From Bifidobacterium [indicum] DSM 20214 = LMG 11587 (lineage in GTDB: Bacteria > Actinomycetota > Actinomycetes > Actinomycetales > Bifidobacteriaceae): DNA of 64,000 bases. A program made the translations under genes and the position numbers. The stretch spans positions 992,001-1,056,000 of the forward strand of contig NZ_CP006018.1 in NCBI RefSeq assembly GCF_000706765.1. The letters run 5' to 3'. This document shows, in pieces, positions 17,374 to 25,235 of the stretch; the first letter of the stretch is position 1, and each line of letters starts with the position of its first letter. The notes below the pieces were generated by a model, which saw only the letters and a program-made list of their open reading frames with translations, had not been told where the DNA came from and searched no databases.

Positions 17374-18663
17374 ATGCAACCAGGACCAGATGAAAGCCGA
17401 CACCCGCAGGAGCCACCGAGTTTCATGCCGTACGGTCATGGTCGGTCGCACCGCAGGCAGGCAGCCCCATCGGCGGCGGAATCCCAGATGCCCCCCAGCT
17501 TCTCACCTTCTTCACGGACCTCCTCGCCCAAGTCGACTTCCACTATCGGAACAAGGGCCACCCAGACAGGTGGGTCTGCATCCCCGGCACGCAGAACAGC
17601 GGGCTCCTCTCGGAAAACACCTGCCAGGCCCACTTCCACACCCAAACCCGCCCGACAAGCATCTCCCGCCGTCTCTCTGCATAAGCAGGCACCGATATCA
17701 TCCGCAACCGTGGCCAGGAAGCGTCATCGAGGCCTGCGTATCACAGCGGCCACTCTGGTCATCCTCATGCTGCTGCTCATGGCACTGGCAGGCAGTTGCT
17801 GGTTCTGGATCAACGGCAAGCTGAACCATAGCGAAATGCTGACCAATATGCCAGGTTCGCAAGCCTCCACCTGGCTTATCCTAGGGTCCGACCAGCGAGA
17901 TGGAACACCTGGGGCAGGAGAAGACGGGGAAATCACCGGGTTCAGGACGGACACCATCCTGATTCTGACCAAGCCCAGGCACGGAGCAGCCTCCCTCATC
18001 TCAGTCCCCAGAGATTCTCTGGTCAAACAGGACGGAGAGGCGATGAAAATCAATGCGCTCGCCTATACATCCGGATACAAGTCACTGACGGCTCACATCG
18101 AAGAGATCACCGGGAACAAAATCGACCATGTGGCCATCATCAAGTTCGGCGGCCTTCGGGGACTCGTCGATGCCATGGGCGGAGTTGAGCTCTGCTACGA
18201 CGACAACGTCGACGACCCGAACTCAGGAATGGTGTGGACTCCCGGTTGCCATCTCGCTGATGGGGGCGCCGCCCTGGCTTTTTCCAGAATGCGGTACTCG
18301 GACCCCAAAGGCGACTTCGGCAGGGCCGAACGCCAGCGGCAGGTGATAGGAGCCATATCCAAAAAGGTAATGAAACCTTCTGTTGCACTCAACCCATCCT
18401 CAGCCAACAAGGTCATTGATGCCGGCCTCGATGCCATTGTCGTGGACGAAAAGTCCAATGCCTGGACCCTCTTCAGAATGGTCATGGCCTTCCGCGACGC
18501 TACAGGCGAAGGCGGTATCAGCGGCAGCCTCTACTGGACCGATCCTGATTATTACCCCGGTGGAATCGGCTCCACGGTCCTCCTGGACGACGCACGCAAT
18601 ACCAGCCTCTTCCAGGAGCTGGAGCAAGGGTCACACGCCCCTGGCCAGGTCGGAGGGATGTAA
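17374..18663 (+). CDS. LytR-CpsA-Psr (LCP) family envelope glycopolymer ligase, second copy
   Basis: 429-residue paralogue of the preceding gene. The cytoplasmic N-terminal ~125 residues are Pro/Ser/Thr/Arg-rich and disordered, followed by a membrane helix (about 128-148) and the LCP domain with L-I-L-G-S-D-Q-R-D, the conserved S-V-P-R-D-S and R-M-R-Y-S-D-P-K-G-D-F-G-R-A-E-R-Q-R-Q segments. It lacks the C-terminal extension of the first copy. The long, phosphorylation-prone N terminus is typical of actinobacterial LCP proteins. The two copies probably attach different envelope polymers or act redundantly. Confidence 0.88.
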   Translation: MQPGPDESRHPQEPPSFMPYGHGRSHRRQAAPSAAESQMPPSFSPSSRTSSPKSTSTIGTRATQTGGSASPARRTAGSSRKTPARPTSTPKPARQASPAVSLHKQAPISSATVARKRHRGLRITAATLVILMLLLMALAGSCWFWINGKLNHSEMLTNMPGSQASTWLILGSDQRDGTPGAGEDGEITGFRTDTILILTKPRHGAASLISVPRDSLVKQDGEAMKINALAYTSGYKSLTAHIEEITGNKIDHVAIIKFGGLRGLVDAMGGVELCYDDNVDDPNSGMVWTPGCHLADGGAALAFSRMRYSDPKGDFGRAERQRQVIGAISKKVMKPSVALNPSSANKVIDAGLDAIVVDEKSNAWTLFRMVMAFRDATGEGGISGSLYWTDPDYYPGGIGSTVLLDDARNTSLFQELEQGSHAPGQVGGM

Positions 18664-18728
18664 ATCCCCGCCCTGCCTCCCCTCTTTATCCAGGGCATGG
18701 GGACACACTCGACCACATGAAGCGCCCC

Positions 18729-18756
18729 TGACTGACATCCATCAGGCGGTCAGTCA
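18729..18756. promoter_or_regulatory. Perfect 8-bp inverted repeat just before the FtsK/EccC-like gene
   Basis: Arms TGACTGAC (18729-18736) and GTCAGTCA (18749-18756) flank a 12-base spacer and end 11 bases before the start codon. No ribosome-binding site precedes that ATG. The repeat overlaps a possible promoter (CTGACA, 17 bases, CATTCT), which would give an almost leaderless mRNA. It could be an operator or a translational hairpin. Confidence 0.55.
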
Positions 18757-18767
18757 TTCTTCACAGT

Positions 18768-20822
18768 ATGAAGAACCTCGAGGATTCAAATGGGGAACAG
18801 TCGGAAAGGCCGGGGAAGCTCCGTCCATCCGCTGACACCTTCCTGACTGTGCTGGCCCAATGCGCCCCTCTTCTGGCCCAGACAGCCCTGCTCTGGTACA
18901 TGACTGCTCAAGGGCGATGGATGTTCCTTGCCCTCCTCTTACCGGGTTTGGCAGGCAATCTTGCCCTGTGCATCCTTACCCTGCTGAGATCACAATCGAC
19001 TGCCAAGCGCAGGCAAGGTCAGAGAAACTCTCCTGGATCACGGGCTCATGATGCCTTTGAGCTTGAATCGACCCGTGCGGATATGACTCTTCTGGCGTCT
19101 CTGGATCTGCCGAGCCTTGAGTCCAAGCTCTTCGACAACAATCGCCGCCCACCCGACAAGGGGCTGTATTGGCAGTCCATCGTCCACACTTGGCTGTCCT
19201 CCTTGGAGGGAACGGCTTCCTACCGGGCCATGATCGGGTGCGGGATGCGCGAGGACTTTCTGATTGACCTGGCGGCGGATGGCCCCCATGCCCTGGTGGC
19301 CGGAACCACCGGCTCCGGAAAGTCCGTCTTTCTCCAGACCTGGTGCCTGTCCCTGGCATGCAGCATTCCACCCAGCAGACTGAACATGGTGCTGCTGGAT
19401 TTCAAGGGCGGCTCTGGTTTCAACCTCCTTGCAGGACTCCCACACACGGTTGGCTGTGTCAACGACCTTGACCTTGAACAGGCCGTCCGATCCCTGGCTG
19501 GAATCCGGAAAGAGCTGAAACGCAGGGAGACCCTGGTGGCCCGGGAGGGCGTTGCGGATGTTATGGAGCTGGTCTCACCTCCTCCCCGACTTCTGGTTGT
19601 GGTCGACGAGTTCCAGGCCCTCCGTCAGCAATTGCCCGACTACCAGGAAGACCTGGTCAGGTTGGCTTCCCAGGGACGGTCCCTCGGTATGAACCTGATT
19701 GCATGCACCCAGCAGACAATGGGCCAGGTCAGTGCGCAGATGAGGGCCAATATGAATCTCGGCATCTGTCTGCGAGTCCGCGATCCGATGCAATCCAAGG
19801 AACTTCTAGGCTCCCCTTGTGCGGCACATATCAACCCCACCAACCCTGGACAGGGTTTTTTCGAAAGTGGAGATGGCGTCAGGGCCTTCCGGACCAGTCA
19901 GGCGGACAATCCAGGTGGATTGGTGACGCAAATAGCCAAAGCAGCCACATTCTGTGGATTCAGACCCGCACCTCCTCTCTTCTCCGCTCCCCTGCCTGAC
20001 ACCGAACGGAATGGAGTGCGGAGCGCCAGATACGAAACCCGCGCAACATTTCAGAACGGACACCCACTGGTTCCCATCGGGTGGCTGGATGACGGGGTTC
20101 TACTTCATACCTGCAGGATGCCGATTATCGGCAACACAGCACTAATCGGCCCACTGGGGCGAGGAAAGACAACCCTCATAGGAGCACTGACCCAGCGCCT
20201 TCTTCGCCTGCTGAAAGAGATTGAATCAAAACCGGGAGACCTGGCGAAGACCGCCGGTATTCCAGGTCCCTTTGATTTGCGACTGTCCTTCTGGAAAGGC
20301 GATGCATATTCCAGCTTCGACCTGTACACCAGGCGCAGGCAATCTGCTTCATCTCCCGACCCATCCCAATTGCCACCACCCTCTGGGGCGGAGCCGTCCC
20401 TCAGAAATGTCTTATCCGGTCAAGCGACTTCATCCGCCGGAGCATCTTCGTCCCCCGAGAAAAGCAAGGAACCTTATGAGGGTCTGATATGGCTGATTGA
20501 CGATGCCCAGGACCTTCTCGATCCTATGAGCAGACAACCCCTGGCAGGACAGGTGAACAAGGCCCTGTCCATGGACGGGGTGGCGGTGATCCTGGCCGTG
20601 GATTCCGCTGCAGCCATACGACGACCGGAGCGTTTCAGGCAACGCCTGGTGTTCCCCTTTGGCGAACGAAGCGTGGATATGGCCTGCGGCATACCTTCCG
20701 CCTCCCTCGACGGCCCGGGCCGCCCAGTCTGCACCATTCCGGGTCGGGGGCTCTTCATGTCACCCGGCCAGGCTCTTCCCATTCAGTGTTTTCCCAGTGA
20801 TTCCTTGGGAAATAACCCTTGA
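18768..20822 (+). CDS. EccC-like FtsK/SpoIIIE-family membrane ATPase (orphan)
   Basis: 684-residue protein. Two hydrophobic segments (about 24-45 and 50-73) precede two P-loop domains. Domain 1 has Walker A G-T-T-G-S-G-K-S (179-186) and Walker B L-L-V-V-V-D-E-F; domain 2 has Walker A G-P-L-G-R-G-K-T-T near residue 460 and Walker B L-I-W-L-I-D-D. This layout is that of type VII secretion motor ATPases (EccC/EssC), but those have three ATPase domains; here there are two plus a low-complexity insert before the last Walker B. No WXG100 substrate or other secretion gene is in the window. It could power export of an unknown substrate or act in division or DNA handling. The start has no ribosome-binding site. 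Confidence 0.8.
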   Translation: MKNLEDSNGEQSERPGKLRPSADTFLTVLAQCAPLLAQTALLWYMTAQGRWMFLALLLPGLAGNLALCILTLLRSQSTAKRRQGQRNSPGSRAHDAFELESTRADMTLLASLDLPSLESKLFDNNRRPPDKGLYWQSIVHTWLSSLEGTASYRAMIGCGMREDFLIDLAADGPHALVAGTTGSGKSVFLQTWCLSLACSIPPSRLNMVLLDFKGGSGFNLLAGLPHTVGCVNDLDLEQAVRSLAGIRKELKRRETLVAREGVADVMELVSPPPRLLVVVDEFQALRQQLPDYQEDLVRLASQGRSLGMNLIACTQQTMGQVSAQMRANMNLGICLRVRDPMQSKELLGSPCAAHINPTNPGQGFFESGDGVRAFRTSQADNPGGLVTQIAKAATFCGFRPAPPLFSAPLPDTERNGVRSARYETRATFQNGHPLVPIGWLDDGVLLHTCRMPIIGNTALIGPLGRGKTTLIGALTQRLLRLLKEIESKPGDLAKTAGIPGPFDLRLSFWKGDAYSSFDLYTRRRQSASSPDPSQLPPPSGAEPSLRNVLSGQATSSAGASSSPEKSKEPYEGLIWLIDDAQDLLDPMSRQPLAGQVNKALSMDGVAVILAVDSAAAIRRPERFRQRLVFPFGERSVDMACGIPSASLDGPGRPVCTIPGRGLFMSPGQALPIQCFPSDSLGNNP

Positions 20823-20899
20823 AAAATATCCCGTTTCGTGCTTATCTTGCATACAGAAAAACAAGTGAGTCCAGTGGAACGACTTGGAGGAACAGGTAA

Positions 20900-21178
20900 A
20901 TGAGTAATGCGTTTGATTGGCGTGCAAAAGCCGCTTGCCGAGATAAGGATCCGGAGCTCTTTTTCCCGGTTGGTAATACCGGTGCCGCCTATCAGCAGAT
21001 TGAAGAGGCGAAGGCCGTTTGCCGCTCCTGCAAGGTGATTGATGCCTGCCTCAAGTGTGCACTGGATACCAACCAGGATTATGGTGTCTGGGGAGGCCTG
21101 AGTGAGGACGAGCGCAGGGCATTGAAGCGCAGGGCCATGCGGGCACGGCGTTCTCAGGCCATGCAGATGCAGTCCTGA
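20900..21178 (+). CDS. whiB1: WhiB-family iron-sulfur regulator (WhiB1-like)
   Basis: 92-residue Wbl protein with cluster ligands C13, C41, C44 and C50, the G-V-W-G-G turn and a basic C-terminal DNA-binding tail (R-A-L-K-R-R-A-M-R-A-R-R). The sequence begins M-S-N-A-F-D-W-R-A-K-A-A-C, as in WhiB1, an essential nitric-oxide-sensitive regulator in mycobacteria. GGAGG lies about ten bases before the ATG. A strong terminator hairpin follows. The gene is divergent in role but close in position to the second wbl gene about 5.5 kb upstream. Confidence 0.88.
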   Translation: MSNAFDWRAKAACRDKDPELFFPVGNTGAAYQQIEEAKAVCRSCKVIDACLKCALDTNQDYGVWGGLSEDERRALKRRAMRARRSQAMQMQS

Positions 21179-21224
21179 TTCAGGCTCTGTGCCTGCCCCA
21201 TAGGCGGGCGGATCTTATCAATAA

Positions 21225-21258
21225 GAAGAGGCCACGGGTTGAACCCCGTGGCCTCTTC
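21225..21258. terminator. Bidirectional terminator between whiB1 and the PdtaS kinase
   Basis: A 14-bp perfect stem, GAAGAGGCCACGGG (21225-21238) with CCCGTGGCCTCTTC (21245-21258), has a 6-base loop. It lies between two convergent genes and ends 17 bases before the kinase stop. A weak T-rich stretch follows on the minus-strand side. Confidence 0.85.
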
Positions 21259-21274
21259 GCTTCCCTACGACCTG

Positions 21275-22774
21275 TCAGACATCCTGCGCCACGCGGAGCT
21301 TGATGTTGATGACGGCCCGGGTTCCCCCATCGCGTCGGGGCTCCCAACGGACCGTACCTCCAAAGTCGTTGGTAACGAAGGTGTTGATGATCTGCGTGCC
21401 CAGACCGGACCCGCTGGACTTGGCCCTGCCCTCGTCGGACTCGGTGCTGTAACCGTTGCCATCGTCCTCGACAACCACATTCAGGTTGTTGCCGCCCCTT
21501 CCCACGGAAATCGTGATATGGCCTTCCGTGCGCCCCTCGAACCCATGCTCGACGGCATTGTTGACCAGCTCGGTCAGGACCAGGGAGAGCGGAGTGGCAT
21601 CCTGGGCAGGCATCATGCCGAACTTGCCTACGTATGAGATGGAGATGTGCTGGTCGCTCGTAGTGGCCAGATCGACACTCATCTTGAGGAGGTTGGATAT
21701 GACCTTGTCGAAGTCCACAATCTCATCAGCGGTCTGGCTGAGCCCCTCATGAACCACGGCGATGGTCTGCACACGGCGCTGGGCCTCCTCCAGCTCCTTT
21801 CGGACCTCATCGGACTTGGTTCGCCGGGCCTGAAGCCTCAACAAGGCCGAAACAGCCTGTAGGTTGTTCTTGACCCTGTGGTGGATTTCCGAGATGGTCG
21901 CGTCCTTGGTCTGAAGTTCCTTCTCACGCCTGCGCAACTCGGTCACATCCCTGCACAGGACGATGGACCCGATCCTGCCGTGCCGCCCGTAAAGAGGGAG
22001 GGAACGCATGGAAACAGCCGAACCGTTGGCGTCCAGCTCCGAGTCCACTGCGGCCTTACCGCTCAGCACCAGGGGCAGCGAATCGGGGACGGGATCGTTC
22101 TTATGCAGGAGGGAGGTACCGATTTCACTCAGATACTGCCCTGTCATGGTGTCGACGGATCCAAGCCTACGGAAACAGCTGATGGCATTCGGTGAGGCGT
22201 ATCGGACTATACCCCCGGCCGTCAGCACAAAGAACCCGTCCGCAACCCTGGCGTTATGGCGTTGGTTGAGGACCGAGTCCGAATAGGGGAACTCCCCCCG
22301 GGTTATCATCTCGAAGAGTTCCTTGCCGGCGTTGATGCTCTCACTCTCGTACCGCCCGTTGGACTCCCTGGTGGCCATGTTGGTCTCCCGGACCACCAGT
22401 CCCAGGGTTTTCCCCTTGTGACGGATGGGGGCATAGACATCGCAGACCGTGGCCTTGCCGAAAGTGCTCAGTTTATTTGAACGCAGCACCCCCTTGGATT
22501 TCATGGCCTGCTCCAGCTCCTCCTGTCGATCCTCAGGAGGCACAGTGCCGACAACGTCCTCTGTTCGCAAGGACATGACCGTGGACGGTCTGCACTGTTC
22601 GGCCACCTTGAATGTACCGCCCTTGGTCCGCAGTACAAGCAGGAGGTCGGCAAAGCTCAAATCGGCAATGACCTGCCAGTCCGCCACCAGATGGTGGAGC
22701 CACTCCCGATCCTCCTCGTCGCAATCATCACATGAAGCCAGAATCTCCGAAAAATCAGCCATATCCAACATCAT
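21275..22774 (-). CDS. pdtaS: PdtaS-like HisKA_2-type sensor histidine kinase
   Basis: 499-residue soluble kinase. A GAF-like N-terminal domain (about 1-150), a PAS domain (about 170-290) and a HisKA_2/HWE kinase core with I-S-E-I-H-H-R-V-K-N-N-L-Q as phospho-acceptor box, then HATPase with E-L-V-N-N-A-V-E-H and G-S-G-L-G-T-Q-I. This is the layout of mycobacterial PdtaS (Rv3220c), which acts on the RNA-binding antiterminator PdtaR. In mycobacteria PdtaS lies close to whiB1, as here. No PdtaR gene is in the window. The start is ATG 22774 (or 22771) after AGAGG; the ORF extends 62 residues further upstream without a site or similarity. Confidence 0.87.
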   Translation of the reverse strand: MMLDMADFSEILASCDDCDEEDREWLHHLVADWQVIADLSFADLLLVLRTKGGTFKVAEQCRPSTVMSLRTEDVVGTVPPEDRQEELEQAMKSKGVLRSNKLSTFGKATVCDVYAPIRHKGKTLGLVVRETNMATRESNGRYESESINAGKELFEMITRGEFPYSDSVLNQRHNARVADGFFVLTAGGIVRYASPNAISCFRRLGSVDTMTGQYLSEIGTSLLHKNDPVPDSLPLVLSGKAAVDSELDANGSAVSMRSLPLYGRHGRIGSIVLCRDVTELRRREKELQTKDATISEIHHRVKNNLQAVSALLRLQARRTKSDEVRKELEEAQRRVQTIAVVHEGLSQTADEIVDFDKVISNLLKMSVDLATTSDQHISISYVGKFGMMPAQDATPLSLVLTELVNNAVEHGFEGRTEGHITISVGRGGNNLNVVVEDDGNGYSTESDEGRAKSSGSGLGTQIINTFVTNDFGGTVRWEPRRDGGTRAVINIKLRVAQDV

Positions 22775-22941
22775 AGCCTCTGACCTCAGCGGCCCACGCA
22801 GGTCTTCTCCAAGCAGGAAGGCCCAGCTTATGACACCCTGGAAAGCAGGTATGGGGGTAGGCTGGATTGCAGCCGTCACAGCCGGAGACGAACCTGGACC
22901 AGCCAGGCGACCCGGGCTCGCAATACTCTTGAAGGAGACCC

Positions 22942-23884
22942 ATGGCAGGCAAGGCAACAAGGGACCAGCAATGCGGGTTCACTCCGGTCTCCGAATCCTC
23001 GAACCCCGAACAGAACCCCGATCTGGACCTCAGAAGAAGCAAACGCCGCCAGGAGCTGATATACCTGCGCAAGGATGCTGATCTGGCCCACGAGGCACAC
23101 AATGCAGGCCAAGGCGGATGCCATACGAGCAAAAGGCAGGGAAAAGGCGGCCAGAATCATGGCCAAGGCCGAAGCCAAGGCTGCCAAAATCGAGGGATTC
23201 CCAAGCGAGGAGATTGAGCGGAAGGTCAGGCTGGACGTTCACGGCCGCCCCAAGCCCCTCCTGCGAGGCTGGATCCATGCCGTTGCCGCCCCCCTGGCGC
23301 TGGCGGCCGGCATCGTCCTGATCTGCCTGGGCCGGGGTCTGTCCATGAAACTGGCCTGCACCGTCTTCATGGCCTCTTCACTGGCCCTTTTCGGCAATTC
23401 CGCCCTCTACCATCTGGGCGATTGGTCACCAGCAGTCACCGATGTCCTGCGACGGTTCGACCACGTCAATATCTTCCTCCTGATTGCAGGCACCTATACT
23501 CCCGTCGCCTTTGCCTTGGACACCTTCTGGAGGCGGACCATCATCATTGGCATGTGGTCGGCAACCCTGGTCGCCATGGTGGTCCACGTTTTCTGGATCA
23601 ATGCCCCTCGCTGGCTGTACACCCTTGTCTACGTGGTTTTCGGAGTTTCGGGGGTCTTCTTCCTGGGACTCTTCTGGCAGTCCCCTGTCGCCGGACCTCC
23701 CGTAGTCTGGTTAATTGTAGCTGGAGGCGCGGCCTACATCCTGGGAGCCATTGCCTACGGTCTGCGTCGACCTGACCCCTGGCCCCGCGTTTTCGGGTTC
23801 CATGAGATATTCCACTGCGGAACCGTCATCGGGTACGTCTGCCACACCGTAGCCATCTTCCTGGTGGTCTGTAACCTGCGCTAA
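22942..23884 (+). CDS. TrhA/hemolysin III-family membrane protein with an N-terminal frameshift
   Basis: The reading frame that starts at ATG 22942 has an excellent site (GAAGGAGACCC) and the family-like start M-A-G-K-A-T-R-D-Q-Q, but closes at TGA after 91 codons. The continuing Ala/Lys-rich linker and the whole seven-helix hemolysin III domain are in the +1 frame from about 23102 to 23884 (F-G-N-S-A-L-Y-H-L-G-D-W, then F-D-H-V-N-I-F-L-L-I-A-G-T-Y-T-P and F-H-E-I-F-H-C-G). The switch falls near 23090-23110. The membrane core is intact and could be translated from internal ATG 23102. Causes could be a sequencing error, a real mutation or programmed shifting; no classic slippery site is seen. 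The family is linked to membrane energetics and lipid homeostasis rather than proven haemolysis. Confidence 0.75.
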
Positions 23885-23928
23885 GCCGTATGACCAGTCC
23901 GGTATAGGATGGTCCGAGTCATAAGAAA

Positions 23929-23966
23929 GGCGCCCGGCTTAATCGGCCGAGGCGCCTGGATTTTTC
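23929..23966 (+). terminator. Intrinsic terminator after the hemolysin III gene
   Basis: A GGCGCC...GGCGCC stem extended by CGGC/GCCG with one bulged A is followed by GGATTTTTCC on the plus strand. It lies 45 bases after the hemolysin stop and just before the convergent greA stop. Confidence 0.8.
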
Positions 23967-23996
23967 CTTACAGGAGCGCTCCTCCCGGATTCCTCA

Positions 23997-24476
23997 CTAC
24001 TTGAGAGGCTTGGCCTCCTTGACGGTAACCGAAATGTCCTTGCCGTTGGGAGCCTTGTAGCTGACCGTATCGCCCTCCTTGGCACCAAGAATGGCTGCTC
24101 CAATCGGAGACTCGGGGCTGATTACGTCATACTCCGTGGCCACGGCCAGGTCACGGGATCCCAGAACGTAGACCATGTCGTTTCCGGCTATGGTCAGGGT
24201 CACCAGGGAGCCGTTGCCCACCTTGCCGGACTTGGGAGCCTTGAGAATCTGTGAGTTACGGAGCTTGACGATCAGCTCGTTGATTCTGCCCTCGTTTTTC
24301 CCCTGCTCCTCACGGGCGGCCTGATAGCCGCCATTTTCGCTCAAATCACCTTCGGCACGGGCTGCGGCGATTCGCTCGGTGATCTCATCTCGGTATTCAC
24401 CCTGGCGGCGGTCCAGCTCCTCCTTCAGCTTGTCATAGGCGGCTTGTGTCAGCAGAATCGTTTTTTCCTCAGCCAT
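23997..24476 (-). CDS. greA: Transcript cleavage factor GreA
   Basis: 159-residue elongation factor that enters the RNA polymerase secondary channel and restarts backtracked complexes by stimulating RNA cleavage. The N-terminal coiled coil (about 8-78) carries the tip acidic residues in A-E-G-D-L-S-E-N, and the FKBP-like C-terminal domain ends with P-I-G-A-A-I-L-G-A-K-E-G-D-T-V. Length is normal. The start has GGAGGAGACC immediately upstream. An intrinsic terminator separates it from the FKBP gene on the same strand. Confidence 0.96.
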   Translation of the reverse strand: MAEEKTILLTQAAYDKLKEELDRRQGEYRDEITERIAAARAEGDLSENGGYQAAREEQGKNEGRINELIVKLRNSQILKAPKSGKVGNGSLVTLTIAGNDMVYVLGSRDLAVATEYDVISPESPIGAAILGAKEGDTVSYKAPNGKDISVTVKEAKPLK

Positions 24477-24540
24477 GGTCTCCTCCTTGTGTCGATTCGC
24501 TCTTCCGGTCCAACTCGTTCACCTATACGACCGGGATATG

Positions 24541-24567
24541 GAAAAGGCGCCGGCCCTCACCGGCACC
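24541..24567 (-). terminator. Intrinsic terminator after the FKBP gene
   Basis: On the minus strand GGTGCCGG and CCGGCGCC pair (one G-U) around a short loop and are followed by TTTTC. It lies 15 bases after the FKBP stop and upstream of greA. Confidence 0.75.
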
Positions 24568-24581
24568 TTACAGATTGATGG

Positions 24582-24989
24582 TCATCGAGTCGATATGATG
24601 TCGATCACGAAGACCAGGGTGTCATCGCCCCCGATACCGGCCTGGGGAACACCCCTGCTGCCGTAACCGTATTCGGGCGGTATGGAAACCACCAGTCTGG
24701 AACCCACGTTGTGGCCGGGGACACTCTGGTCCCAACCGCGAATAACCTGACCGACACCGATGCCGAAGCTTGCAGGCTGGTGACGCTCAAAGCTGGAATC
24801 GAAAACCTTGTCGGTTCCCCAGATAAGCCCGTGGTAGTTGACGGTAACCGTGTCGCCCTTCCTCACAACGGGGCCGTCACCCTCAACCAATTCCACGGTT
24901 CGCAGACCTTGGGGGGCCGCCCCCTGAAACTCAACCTCGGGTGTGGCACCAAAGACGGCATTCACCTTGGGCATGGACTGGTCACTCAT
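24582..24989 (-). CDS. FKBP-type peptidyl-prolyl cis-trans isomerase
   Basis: 135-residue single-domain FKBP without signal peptide. After a ~20-residue lead the FKBP fold carries V-T-V-N-Y-H-G, F-D-S-S-F, V-I-R-G-W-D, the Y-G-Y-G loop and F-V-I-D-I-I at the end, so the active-site aromatic residues are present. It probably assists protein folding in the cytoplasm. ATG 24989 is preceded by AAAGGAGTTGTC; the ORF to 25073 has no better start. In bifidobacteria this gene is a neighbour of greA. Confidence 0.93.
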   Translation of the reverse strand: MSDQSMPKVNAVFGATPEVEFQGAAPQGLRTVELVEGDGPVVRKGDTVTVNYHGLIWGTDKVFDSSFERHQPASFGIGVGQVIRGWDQSVPGHNVGSRLVVSIPPEYGYGSRGVPQAGIGGDDTLVFVIDIISTR

Positions 24990-25090
24990 GACAACTCCTT
25001 TGGTTTTCGTCGCGTTCCAGAGTATCGGTTCACTGGCCTGGTCACAAGTCGATACGTTCGTCCACCTGGTCAACGAGACCTATCCGCTTG

Positions 25091-25173
25091 TGCCCCGGGT
25101 GGGAATCGAACCCACATGCCAGTACAGGCGGCGGATTTTAAGTCCGATGCGTCTACCATTTCGCCACCGGGGC
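25091..25173 (-). tRNA. tRNA-Leu (anticodon UAA)
   Basis: An 83-base minus-strand tRNA. The acceptor stem pairs GCCCCGG with CCGGGGC; the D-arm has A-A-A-T-G-G-T-A-G-A-C-G-C, the anticodon loop C-T-T-A-A-A-A reads UAA, there is a long leucine-type variable arm, and the T-loop G-G-T-T-C-G-A-T-T-C-C is intact. The CCA end is not encoded. Confidence 0.95.
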
Positions 25174-25235
25174 CAAGGACCCGTACCGTCATATCATAGC
25201 GCACAGGCGGAACAGCCTCCGCGCAACCAGACCGG

